Below are positions 46,519 to 54,343 of a stretch of 64,000 bases of DNA, one piece after another. The DNA is from CAYXDO01 sp964463485. Its GTDB lineage: Bacteria > Myxococcota > Kuafuiibacteriia > Kuafuiibacteriales > Kuafuiibacteriaceae. The notes under the pieces are model-generated. The model did not search any database, was not told the origin of the DNA, and was given only the letters and a program-made list of their open reading frames with translations. Position 1 is the stretch's first letter, and every line of letters begins with the position of its first letter. Position numbers and translations under genes: made by a program. Where the stretch lies: assembly GCA_964463485.1 (NCBI GenBank), contig CAYXDO010000016.1, positions 1 to 64,000 on the forward strand, written 5' to 3'.

Positions 46519-47906
46519 GCCGAGTGTGGCTCCTCGGCCTGCCGTTGCTCGGCTTTGGCGTCGTCAAAGACCCAGCCGCCTCCGCGCCGATCGTATGGGA
46601 GTCCAACGTCGAAGTGACCATACACTCCGCCGGGCTCGCCGAAATCACAGATGAGTCCGACGTCGTCGCGGTGCGTTCAGCGCTCGAGGCATGGAGCGCC
46701 CCGGCCTGTACTTCCTTCCGATTCCTCGACGGAGGCACCGACGCGAGCGCGAGCCGCAGCAACGACGACGGGGTCAACCGTGTGGTCTTCGTAGAGTCCG
46801 ACTGGCCGGGCGCGGCCAACGGAGCGACCGCGACCACGCTTCGCAGGCGGAGCGGCGGCCGCTGGGTGGAAGCAGACGTGCTGATCAACGGCCAGGACTT
46901 CACGTGGTCGACGAACGGAGACGTCCACGCGCGCGACCTTCAATCCATCGTCGTACACGAGCTCGGCCACGTCCTCGGTCTTCAACACTCGGCCGACCCG
47001 GAGAGTACGATGTACTTTGGCAGCACCAACGGAATCACGTACGCGCGGACGCTCGATGAGGACGACGTAGCCGGAGTTTGCTTTCTCTACCCGGCCGGTC
47101 CCAGAGCGTGTGACTCGGACGCCGACTGCCCGCTCCTCGACGGGTTCTACGGAGGCGGGGACGAGCGGGCTCGCTGCGAGGCTGGGTCTTGTGTTTCAGG
47201 CGCGGCTGAGTCTGGCCGGGAGTGCCTCGGCGACGAGCACTGCGCCAGCGGCTCCTGCGCCCGCGATCCAGCAGGCCCTCCGGCCTCGGATCCCGGTTGG
47301 TGCAGTGAGGCCTGCGGCGCGACGTGTGCCTCTGGTGATTTATGTCGAGAGGGCCAGTGTTGGAAGGGGCGCGACGATTGTCTCACTCACGAGGACTGCA
47401 ATTCGGCCGACCGAAACCGAGTTTGCGCGAGGGATCTCGATGGGCGATTTCGATGTACGAAGCTGTGCAGGGACGACGGGTGGTGTGTCGACGAGCCCGG
47501 GACTGTCTGCCACGGCGGGCTCGGTGTGGACCCTCCCGGGTTCTGCAGGAGACCCGGGACTCTCGGAGACGGGACGCCGTGCCGCCAGGGGCTAGAGTGC
47601 GCGAGCCTGAGTTGCGCGGGCCCAGGTGCGACACCTACTTGCGGGGCCGGCGCAACTCAGCCCGTGGTCGACGCGGGACTCGGTGACGGCGCACCTTCTC
47701 GGGACGCTGCCGAGCCGCTCTCCGGTGATGCTGGAGGCTCCGATTCCGAGCTTCGAACGGAGCCCGCCGCGATGAGTCCTAACGAGCCGCTCGGAGGCGG
47801 TTGCGGATGCGAGACGAGCGCGGAACGAGGCGCGCCAACACTCATCGCCGCCGCAGTCCTCGCCCTTCTGAAATCCCGTCGAAAGTCGCCGGGCCAACCC
47901 ACGTGA
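46515..47906 (+). CDS. Matrixin-type metalloprotease with Cys-rich region and MYXO-CTERM-like tail
   Basis: 463 aa from GTG 46515 with a short signal (VSRVWLLGLPLLGFGVV). The protease domain has HELGHVLGLQH at 148-158, the metzincin zinc site, with the Met-turn region TMYFGSTNG just after it. A Cys-rich region (about 195-385) carries many Cys-x-x-Asp-Cys pairs. The tail GGGCGCETSAERG-TLIAAAVLALL-KSRRK is a MYXO-CTERM-like sorting signal. It probably acts at the cell surface or in secreted form. Its last 180 coding bases recur at 50267 beside the accessory insert. Confidence 0.9.
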   Translation: MSRVWLLGLPLLGFGVVKDPAASAPIVWESNVEVTIHSAGLAEITDESDVVAVRSALEAWSAPACTSFRFLDGGTDASASRSNDDGVNRVVFVESDWPGAANGATATTLRRRSGGRWVEADVLINGQDFTWSTNGDVHARDLQSIVVHELGHVLGLQHSADPESTMYFGSTNGITYARTLDEDDVAGVCFLYPAGPRACDSDADCPLLDGFYGGGDERARCEAGSCVSGAAESGRECLGDEHCASGSCARDPAGPPASDPGWCSEACGATCASGDLCREGQCWKGRDDCLTHEDCNSADRNRVCARDLDGRFRCTKLCRDDGWCVDEPGTVCHGGLGVDPPGFCRRPGTLGDGTPCRQGLECASLSCAGPGATPTCGAGATQPVVDAGLGDGAPSRDAAEPLSGDAGGSDSELRTEPAAMSPNEPLGGGCGCETSAERGAPTLIAAAVLALLKSRRKSPGQPT

Positions 47907-47931
47907 GCGCAGCCCGTAGCTGCGACCCCGC
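47727..47931. repeat. Matrixin 3' end repeat, left copy
   Basis: Positions 47727-47931 match 50267-50471, a direct repeat 2,540 bp apart over about 205 bp with only a few substitutions (for example C/G near 47899 and C/T near 47927). It covers the MYXO-CTERM-coding end of the protease gene and 25 bp beyond the stop. This is the copy attached to the complete gene. Confidence 0.93.
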
Positions 47932-47939
47932 CTCACACC

Positions 47940-48062
47940 ACCATCACGACCGGAATGACTCGATTTCGGACGCGAGCTCGGAGTCCGCAGCAGTGATCTC
48001 GAGATGCTCCTCGAGACGCTGCTCGAGGCGAGGCTCACGTGGTTCCGGTGTCGGATTCGACA
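47940..48062 (-). pseudogene. Fragment of the PEGA/TonB-like gene's 5' end
   Basis: Minus-strand frame reads LEQRLEEHLEITAADSELAS, matching LEQRVEERLEVTTSDSEFTS at the start of the protein encoded at 50513-51853. DNA similarity to about 51718-51839 is roughly 80% by eye. The rest of that gene is missing here. So the left side of this insert kept the complete protease and only a scrap of the next gene. Confidence 0.75.
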
Positions 48063-48125
48063 GAGCTCCCGCGTCCGCACGCGCGTTGGAAGCACGCCGG
48101 ATCCAGATCGCAGCAAGCGAAGCGG

Positions 48126-48390
48126 AGACTGTGAACGTTGGACTGGAGTCTTGAGCGCATGCCGAAGGACGGCGCAGTTGGTCGACGTGACGGGCGCGAG
48201 CCGCGCGACGGTCTATCGAGACCTTCGCGTTCTCCTTGCGTCGCCCATTCCGCTGACGAGCTCCCGGGAACCGGAGAACGCCGACGTGGTCAAGGCGCTC
48301 GAACATGCGATCACGGAGCGCAGGCGCGCCGAGCTCGACTACCGATCCGCTGCTGAGCGCGGTCGGAACACGCAAGGTTGCTCGGATCGC
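48126..48390 (+). pseudogene. Relic of a WYL/DeoR-type regulator
   Basis: One frame reads AQLVDVTGASRATVYRDLRV, a helix-turn-helix of the type in WYL regulators, then ALEHAITERRRAELDYRSAA, which fits the first strand of a WYL domain. The start is missing and the frame then breaks. Positions 48390-48952 show no credible gene, though a long open frame (48305-48940) exists. WYL regulators often guard defence systems, but this one appears dead. Confidence 0.45.
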
Positions 48391-48952
48391 GATGGACGTG
48401 CTATGGATCGGATCTCTCAACGCCCTCGTCGGCGAGAGCGATCTGAGGATTCACGAGGGAGCCAGAGTGACGGCCGGAGTCCTCAGGAGGGCCGCCGCCC
48501 CTCCAGCCAGCGTGTCCACCGTGTTCCGGACTATTTGGCGGATCAAAAGCTTGAGTACCCCACTGGGCACGAAGGGGAATGCGAGACCTGATCTTCAGCA
48601 GCTCGTCCTTCAGTCCCAGGTACTCGGTCTGTGTGATTCGAGCGAGGAACGCGGTCCTGACCGGCTGGAGAGTCGCGTGAGAGCTGCCCTCGAGAATCCA
48701 GCGGCAATTCGACGATTTGGAGGTTGGAGTCTCGGTGAATCGACCAACTTGATCAACGACGCCTGGCTATGGAACGACTTGACCCGTCTCGACGAATTCG
48801 AGGTCTTCCTCCTGAGTGCCAAAGGGAATCTGAGTCTACCCGTGTGGGTCGATCATGTCGCGACGAGCGATCGGAGTCCTAGCCCGGGTGACTCGACCCG
48901 AACTGAGATCCGCGGACATCCCACGGATTTCTTCGGCTGATGTCGCGGGAAC

Positions 48953-49216
48953 ATGACGATGCATGCACACAAGGTTCGAGTGAGTATCTCGAAGAGCCGG
49001 GAGCTCCTCGTGCGCGTTCCAGACGATTTTCCGGAAGGCGACGCCGAGCTCATTCTCATCGCTGACGCCCTCTCGAGCGCCTCGGGGGCAGCTCGGGCGG
49101 CCAGGTTCCGTCGAGCCTTGGAGGAGCTGCGAGCCCGCCTGCCCGTCTCCCCTGAACTCTCGGACGGGGCCTTCGATCGTGGTTTGCTGTACGAGCGGGG
49201 CTCGGGCGATGAATGA
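48953..49216 (+). CDS. Antitoxin-like small protein
   Basis: 87 aa, MTMHAHKVRVSISKSRELLV then RVPDDFPEGDAELILIA and a helical tail. The start resembles small beta-strand antitoxins paired with PIN toxins. Its end overlaps the toxin start at 49209 by 8 bp, consistent with coupling. It looks intact although the toxin is broken. Confidence 0.7.
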   Translation: MTMHAHKVRVSISKSRELLVRVPDDFPEGDAELILIADALSSASGAARAARFRRALEELRARLPVSPELSDGAFDRGLLYERGSGDE

Positions 49217-49653
49217 GGTCCTCCTCGACACCAACGTTCTGGTTGGGCTAGCAACTCACGGGACCACCCGATCGGAGCTTGCCCAACACGCCGTCGACGA
49301 CGCTCTCTTAGCCGAGCTGATTCCCATTTTGTGTCCACAGGTTCTTGTCGAGGCTTGGGTCGTGTTGACTCGTCCCACCTCCGTCAACGGTGCCGGATTC
49401 ACCACCGAGCAGGCCGCGGTTGCTCGCTGTGGGACGAGTTCCGCTGTGGCCGGATCCTTCGAATCTGTTTACCGAATGGTTCGAGCTCGTCGAGACAGGC
49501 GCCATCAGTGGCAAGCGTGCCCACGACGCCCGCATCGTCGCCTGGATGCGAGCCCACAGCCTTTCTAGTATTTTGACGTTTAACCCGGCTGACTTCAAAG
49601 GCTTCGACGGAATTCAGGTGCTGGCCGGGCGTCAGAGCGCGGACCAAGGATGA
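49209..49653 (+). pseudogene. Frameshifted PIN-domain toxin
   Basis: ATG 49209 begins MNEVLLDTNVLVGLA, with the first PIN Asp. Homology then moves between frames around 49405-49450: frame 0 to FTTEQAAV, then SLWDEF in a second frame, then PLWPDPSNLFTEWFELVE and KRAHDARIVAWM in a third, finishing ILTFNPADFKGF. At least two small indels are needed. All domain parts are present, so it decayed recently. Confidence 0.8.
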
Positions 49654-49917
49654 GTCCCGAGGCAGAACCGCTGATCCGAACGATGGCTCTGCACGCGCTC
49701 GCCTACTGCGAGCGTCCGATTCGACGAACTCGTTCGGTTGCGGTCCACGGAAACAACTCTCTGGTCGCCATCGAGCGGCCGCCGGCTCCAGTTCGAGGTC
49801 TGCGAGGACTTGTCGGGGACGATGCCGAGCTCGCGTTCGCAGACCATCGCCAAGCTGTGGCCGCCGAGGGCGTCCGACCCTCGAGCGCGACGCGACGCCT
49901 CCAGCGGCGTGTCTCCT
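49650..49917 (+). pseudogene. Fragment with Cas4-like N-terminus
   Basis: ATG 49650 begins MSPEAEPLIRTMALHALAYC then ERPIRR. ALHALAYCER is close to the first segment of Cas4 and Cas4-Cas1 fusion proteins (an ALxYCxRxFY type start). After that the match is lost and no further Cas4 motif is seen. The frame runs into the repeat array. This is a weak call from memory of the family and rests on about 20 residues. Confidence 0.3.
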
Positions 49918-50262
49918 CGATTCCGAGCGGTGCCCGGCTCCTCGATTCCGAGCGGTGCCCGGCACCGTCCGAAAAGGGGCGGCAGCACCGTCCGAAAAGG
50001 GGCGGCACCGTCCGAAAAGGGGCACCGGGCCTCCGAAAAGGGGCACCGGGCCCGGCACCGTCCGAAAAGGGGCACCGTCCGAAAAGGCACCGGGGCACCG
50101 TCCGAAAAGGCACCCCGCCCGATTCCGAGCGGTGCCCGCCCGATTCCGAGCGGTGCCCGCCCGATTCCGAGCGGTGCCCGGCACCGTCCGAAAAGGGGTG
50201 CCCGGCACCGTCCGAAAAGGGGGCAGCACCGTCCGAAAAGGGGGCACCGTCCGAAAAGGGCG
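49918..50262. repeat. Two-unit interspersed repeat array
   Basis: Unit A, CACCGTCCGAAAAGG, occurs ten times exactly (49963, 49986, 50006, 50056, 50073, 50096, 50182, 50206, 50227, 50245) plus one variant near 50030. Unit B, CGATTCCGAGCGGTGCCCG, occurs five times (49918, 49943, 50120, 50141, 50162). Spacing is irregular, 17-86 bp, with no unique spacers. The reverse complement of A (ending CGGACGGTGC) resembles part of B (CCGAGCGGTGC), so the units are partly inverted relatives. There are no stops in several frames on both strands. Confidence 0.92.
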
Positions 50263-50266
50263 GAGC

Positions 50267-50471
50267 GATGCTGGAAGCTCCGATTCCGAGCTTCGAACGG
50301 AGCCCGCCGCGATGAGTCCTAACGAGCCGCTCGGAGGCGGTTGCGGATGCGAGACGAGCGCGGAACGAGGCGCGCCAACACTCATCGCCGCCGCAGTCCT
50401 CGCCCTTCTGAAATCCCGTCGAAAGTCGCCGGGCCAACGCACGTGAGCGCAGCCCGTAGCTGCGACCTCGC
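50267..50471. repeat. Matrixin 3' end repeat, right copy
   Basis: Near-identical to 47727-47931. In the same frame as the parent it codes a complete MYXO-CTERM-like tail (GGGCGCETSAERG, membrane helix, Lys-Ser-Arg-Arg), ending TGA at 50446. The remainder of the protease is absent. A frame open from 49955 runs through the repeat array straight into this tail. Confidence 0.92.
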
Positions 50472-50512
50472 TTCAGGCGATGGGTAGCCCGGCCAGGGCC
50501 GATGCCGCTCGT

Positions 50513-51853
50513 TCAAGGCACGAAACTGAACCTGTATCGTAGAATCTTCGCGGGCTCGACACGAATCAACCTCTCGATACTCACTCCGCCCGAGACCGCA
50601 CGAATCTTCAGACAGCCCGCCGGCAGCACGGTCCTGGCGATGGGTGTCTCTCCGAGCGACCGATCCCCGTACCAAATCTCGCTGCGCGGTTGCGTGTCGA
50701 TCGTGACGAAGCCAGGTGGAGCATTCGGAATCAACGCGCAGTCGTCGACTGCCAACGGAAAATCGATCGGCATCGGTTTGCCATCGAAGCTCGGAAATCG
50801 CCATCGCCGAACGGATTCGAAAACACACCCCTCGAGCTGTGTACCCACGAATTTCTCCGGCTGAACGCGGTACTCTGAGGTAGCTCCGGTCTCGAGAATC
50901 ATGAAACTCACCGCCATGCGCCCTCCAACGCTCGACCCGGATCGACGGTGGTTTTCGAGACACTCTTGCAGCTCTGCTTTGTGCGCTCTGAGCTCCCGCA
51001 GTATGTCGTCGTCGGCGAGCACCTCAGGCCTTTCAGCGGGCGCAGGGAGCGCCGTTCCGCCCGTCTCGGCGGGCGGCGCGATCGCCTGGTGCGTCGGAAA
51101 GAGCGAAGTCGAAGGAGAAACGGCGCTCCGCGCTGGGTTGAGGTGCGCGAGCTTGCTTGGGCCCGTGGCCAAGTCCGGTTTGGGGCGTCGGTGCTTGCCG
51201 GAGAGAGTCGCAGTAAGACGACGATCCTCTGCTCGAGCCTCGAGCGTCACCATCAGCTCGCGTCGTGCGGCGCCCACCTCCACCATCAGCCGCGCGGATC
51301 GATATCCGGTCTTTTCGATTCGGACCTCGTGTAGCCCGCTCGCGACGGTGGCGGCGGGCGTTGGGGTGAGACTCGACATTTCGACCCCGTCGATCCAAAC
51401 CCGCGCGGACCCCGGCGTGCTATCGACACTCAGCTCGGAGAGAGTAGCCTCCGTCGGCACCGCTTCTAGGGTCGAGAGGCCAGGCGGCACTTCGTCCTTG
51501 GCAAACTCTCTCGGCTCCAAGCCCGTGGGGAGCATGGCCGGGAGCATGACTGCGACAACCACCACGAACGCCGCGAAGGCGAATACGGGCCGCCGCATCC
51601 CAACCCGGAGCATCGATCGCGACTCGCCGAGCCCCAGACGGTCGATGTGGGTCTCGCCGACGTACTCAGCCCGCTCGCCATGCTCGTTCCTGAGTCGGAC
51701 TCGCTCGCGCTCGTGGGTGCCATCGCGACCGGACCGACTCTCGATTTCAGAGGTGAACTCGGAGTCCGAGGTAGTGACCTCGAGACGCTCCTCGACACGC
51801 TGCTCGAGGCCGCTCACGTGGTCCTGGTGTCGGCTTCGGATGCGAAAGAGCAT
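50513..51853 (-). CDS. PEGA and TonB/AgmX-like C-terminal domain membrane protein
   Basis: 446 aa starting MLFRIRSRHQDHVSGLEQRV. Cytoplasmic acidic start (1-88), one membrane helix (PVFAFAAFVVVVAVMLPAML, about 88-108), a PEGA domain (SARVWIDGVEMSS, HEVRIEKTGYRSA) and a linker. The C-terminal part resembles the AgmX/PglI or TonB type (LRAHKAELQECLENHRRSG; FESVRRWRFPSFDGKP), followed by a second PEGA-like stretch (VTIDTQPRSEIWYGDRSLGE). Found in myxobacterial motility and signalling proteins; role here unknown. Intact on this side of the insert; its 5' end is repeated at 47940 and in part near 53527. Confidence 0.82.
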   Translation of the reverse strand: MLFRIRSRHQDHVSGLEQRVEERLEVTTSDSEFTSEIESRSGRDGTHERERVRLRNEHGERAEYVGETHIDRLGLGESRSMLRVGMRRPVFAFAAFVVVVAVMLPAMLPTGLEPREFAKDEVPPGLSTLEAVPTEATLSELSVDSTPGSARVWIDGVEMSSLTPTPAATVASGLHEVRIEKTGYRSARLMVEVGAARRELMVTLEARAEDRRLTATLSGKHRRPKPDLATGPSKLAHLNPARSAVSPSTSLFPTHQAIAPPAETGGTALPAPAERPEVLADDDILRELRAHKAELQECLENHRRSGSSVGGRMAVSFMILETGATSEYRVQPEKFVGTQLEGCVFESVRRWRFPSFDGKPMPIDFPLAVDDCALIPNAPPGFVTIDTQPRSEIWYGDRSLGETPIARTVLPAGCLKIRAVSGGVSIERLIRVEPAKILRYRFSFVP

Positions 51854-52095
51854 CCCTCATCGTAGCCCTTTCGAGGTCGAGAAACACCTTCGGGACTGCG
51901 AAAACCGTTTGCGATCCGAATCCTGAAATGAGCGCCCAACCCCTTCGCTTTACTCGTCCTTGTCCATCAGCTGCCATGCCGCGCTCACCTTCACTTTCGG
52001 CGCCGTACGCGGCGTCACTTCAAATCGATGTCGACTCATGTTCATCGCCGCTCCGGCCCTCGCGCCGTCCGTCGCCGAGCTCGCCGCGAGGTCTC
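51840..52095. repeat. Diverged left copy of the methyltransferase 5' region
   Basis: Matches 53527-53850 in order: CATCGTAGC, ACTGCGAAAACCGTTTGCGA, AAATGAGC, GCCGCGCTCAC, GGCGTCACTTCAAATCGA, CTCATGTTCATCGC and GTCGCCGAGCTCG. About 75 bp are deleted between the fifth and sixth blocks. The methyltransferase start codon is present (51928), but a one-base loss shifts the frame, so this copy is dead. The old frame by chance opens into the lipoprotein gene below. Confidence 0.75.
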
Positions 52096-52155
52096 GGTGG
52101 AAGCGTGCATCACCTTGCGCAGTCAGGCCCATCGGGTCGACCATGGCGAGTGCGA

Positions 52156-53484
52156 ATGGTCCCCTTCGCGGAGGAATCGCGCCTCGGCGCCCGACGAGGT
52201 CGCTGGGTTTGCGGCGCTGTTTGCCTGGTGCTCCTTGCCGGATGTGGACAGCTTACCCTGCGGCTCCAGACCCCTGAGCTCGCCGGGCCCTCGATGGTCA
52301 TCGGCCTCGTCTCGGAGAATCAAGTCTTCAGCCTGTCGACCTCCGAACCCTCTTGGTTCGACGTGCCGGCCGATGAGTCCGTTCGACCGGAGATATTCGA
52401 ATACGCGCGCACGTTGGAGCAGCTTGGGCTTCTCAGGGGTGCGCTGCCAGCCTCGGCGACGGGCGAGCTCCTCCCACTCCCGGCCAACGCATACACGGCG
52501 GTGATCGAGACGGACGAGGCGATTTGGTCCCGAGCCGAACCCACCAACACCGAGCTGTCGGCGTTTCGTTCGGATTTCGTTCCCGCAGACAGGACCGGCT
52601 GCCGGAGCTTCGAAGGCGAGTCCTTCTCACTCGAGATTACGAGCGCGAGCGTGCGTGGAATCGCGCTTGGCGACGATCGAGCGCTGATCCTCGCCGGAGA
52701 GCAAGTCGCTCTGTATCGGTATGGGAGCGGGATCGTGAGTACGGCGCGGCATTCCACGTGCGTCGCCGACGGCTTTCGCACGAATCAGGGTGCGATCGTC
52801 GGGGACTGCTCCGGTACGTTCTGGGAAGTGAGCGTTGGTGCCGACGGCGAAGCCTTGACGCTCACGTCGAGCCTTTCGCTTTCGACGTCTGCTCCTGTCC
52901 TTCGGGCGGACGGGGACGAGCTCGGCGACGAGATCTTCTCCATGGGCAGAGACGGTCGAGTCATGCGCCACGACCGTGCTGGCTCACAGGAGGTGGGAGC
53001 TCTTCCGGCGCTCGGCTCGGCAAACGAGACGCTCGGAGACCTGCGGTGGACGGGTCCAGGAGGGCTCTCGGCCGTCCTCGTGACCTCGACCGCGGTCCTG
53101 CGAGTGGCGGGAGGTCAAGGTCGGCTCGTCGAATCGGGCAGCGAGGTGGGTCTGGTGTCGATTGCGAGAGTTCCCGGGATTGGCGTCGTAGTGGCAGACT
53201 CGGAGAGCACGTTCTTCGTGGAGTCCAAGGACTCATACGAAAGGCTGGGGAGCGCGTCGCCGCCGAACTGGGTGCTGTCGATCGCTCCTTATGAGGAGGC
53301 CTTCGTCTTTGGAACTCAGTTCGGAAACCTGGGCCAGTTCGTGCCCGCGGAAGGCTTCTGCGTGACCCAGAGACCCGTCGCGTTCGCAATCCACGACATC
53401 TTGCCTTTGAATGGAGGGCGCCTGCTCCTGCTGGGCGAAGCCTCGAGAAACGCCTACTACGCGGAGTTGGCTGCGAAGCGCTGA
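52156..53484 (+). CDS. Lipoprotein, propeller-like body
   Basis: 442 aa from ATG 52156: MVPFAEESRLGARRGRWVCG, then VCLVLLAGCG with lipobox LAGC. The frame is open back to 51928, at the dead methyltransferase start, which would add 76 residues before the signal; this is not likely to be used. The body repeats a strand pattern (VRGIALGDDRALILAGEQVA, LGDLRWTGPGGLSAVLVTST) suggesting a beta-propeller. No catalytic motif seen. It fills the insert between two copies of a gene junction. Confidence 0.78.
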   Translation: MVPFAEESRLGARRGRWVCGAVCLVLLAGCGQLTLRLQTPELAGPSMVIGLVSENQVFSLSTSEPSWFDVPADESVRPEIFEYARTLEQLGLLRGALPASATGELLPLPANAYTAVIETDEAIWSRAEPTNTELSAFRSDFVPADRTGCRSFEGESFSLEITSASVRGIALGDDRALILAGEQVALYRYGSGIVSTARHSTCVADGFRTNQGAIVGDCSGTFWEVSVGADGEALTLTSSLSLSTSAPVLRADGDELGDEIFSMGRDGRVMRHDRAGSQEVGALPALGSANETLGDLRWTGPGGLSAVLVTSTAVLRVAGGQGRLVESGSEVGLVSIARVPGIGVVVADSESTFFVESKDSYERLGSASPPNWVLSIAPYEEAFVFGTQFGNLGQFVPAEGFCVTQRPVAFAIHDILPLNGGRLLLLGEASRNAYYAELAAKR

Positions 53485-53526
53485 TCACGCCGCTTGCTCC
53501 GACCCGTAAGGTCAAGCCGCACCCGT

Positions 53527-53850
53527 CCCAATGGGCTTCGGATTCGATAGAGCATCGCCCATCGTAGCGCTTCGGGGTTGAGAAAGTCCGTCCGCACTGC
53601 GAAAACCGTTTGCGATCCGAGCGCTGAAATGAGCCGCCCAACCTTTTCGCTCTTGCTCCTCCTCACCTATGCCGCGCTCACTTTTGGGCTCCGCACGTGG
53701 CGTCACTTCAAATCGACGGGCTCGAGCGGTTTTCGCGGCCTGTCTGGTCGCGCTGGCTCACCCGAATGGATCGGAGGACTCATGTTCATCGCGGCGATCG
53801 GCCTGAGCCTCTCGGCGCCCGTCGCCGAGCTCGGCGGACTCGTCGAGGGC
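53527..53850. repeat. Right copy of the PEGA/methyltransferase junction
   Basis: Contains a remnant of the PEGA/TonB-like gene's start on the minus strand (MLYRIRSP against MLFRIRSR in the intact gene) and the intact methyltransferase start on the plus strand. It pairs with the left copy around 51840-52095. Similarity is clearly lower than in the other junction repeats, so this event is older. Confidence 0.7.
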
Positions 53851-54243
53851 CTCCCTCGCCACAGCTGGGTCGACGCGATCTCGCTCGGCTCGTTGCTGAT
53901 CGGGACCTGCGGAACGTGGGCGGCTCAGTCGGCGATGGGAGCTTCGTGGAGAATCGGCGTGGGAGAGTCCGAGCGTACGGAGCTCGTCGTCGGAACAGGG
54001 CCGTTTCGGTGGATCCGAAATCCAATCTTCACTTTCATGATCATCAGCAGCGCCGGGTTCGCCACGTTTCTGCCAAACGTGCTCTCGCTCGGCTCGGTCG
54101 TGTGTTTGGTGATCGCCGTGGAGCTTCAGGTGCGCTTCGCCGAAGAGCCGTACCTTCGGCGAATTCACGGCGATTCGTACGACGAGTACTGCCGTAGCGT
54201 AGGCCGCTTCTTGCCGGGCTTGGGCCGACTCGGTCGGCGGTGA
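53629..54243 (+). CDS. Isoprenylcysteine carboxyl methyltransferase-like membrane protein
   Basis: 204 aa from ATG 53629 (MSRPTFSLLLLLTYAALTFG). Five or so hydrophobic segments. The C-terminal half has GPFRWIRNPIFTFMIISSAG and EEPYLRRIHGDSYDEYCRSV, the conserved SAM-binding end of the ICMT/PEMT-like family (RHPxY...EE..L...G..Y..Y). Bacterial members methylate lipids or other small substrates rather than prenylated proteins. It is the intact right-hand neighbour of the insert. Confidence 0.88.
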   Translation: MSRPTFSLLLLLTYAALTFGLRTWRHFKSTGSSGFRGLSGRAGSPEWIGGLMFIAAIGLSLSAPVAELGGLVEGLPRHSWVDAISLGSLLIGTCGTWAAQSAMGASWRIGVGESERTELVVGTGPFRWIRNPIFTFMIISSAGFATFLPNVLSLGSVVCLVIAVELQVRFAEEPYLRRIHGDSYDEYCRSVGRFLPGLGRLGRR

Positions 54244-54343
54244 TTCGAGCTGCGAGAATTTCGGCGAGCCCACGTGATTTTTCCCTTCAATCGCCCAACC
54301 CATTGGGTCCGACGCTGGCACGAGCGATGCGTCTGTCCTTTCC

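Noticed and set aside
48305..48940. 211-aa open frame as a gene
   Set aside because: No ribosome site, no domain, and it overlaps the decayed regulator; looks like chance in high-GC DNA.
49918..50262. CRISPR array
   Set aside because: Repeats are 15-19 bp, spacing is irregular and there are no unique spacers; no cas operon is present.
51928..52155. 76-residue N-terminal extension of the lipoprotein at 52156
   Set aside because: It is the frameshifted remnant of the methyltransferase start, placed before a clear lipoprotein signal.
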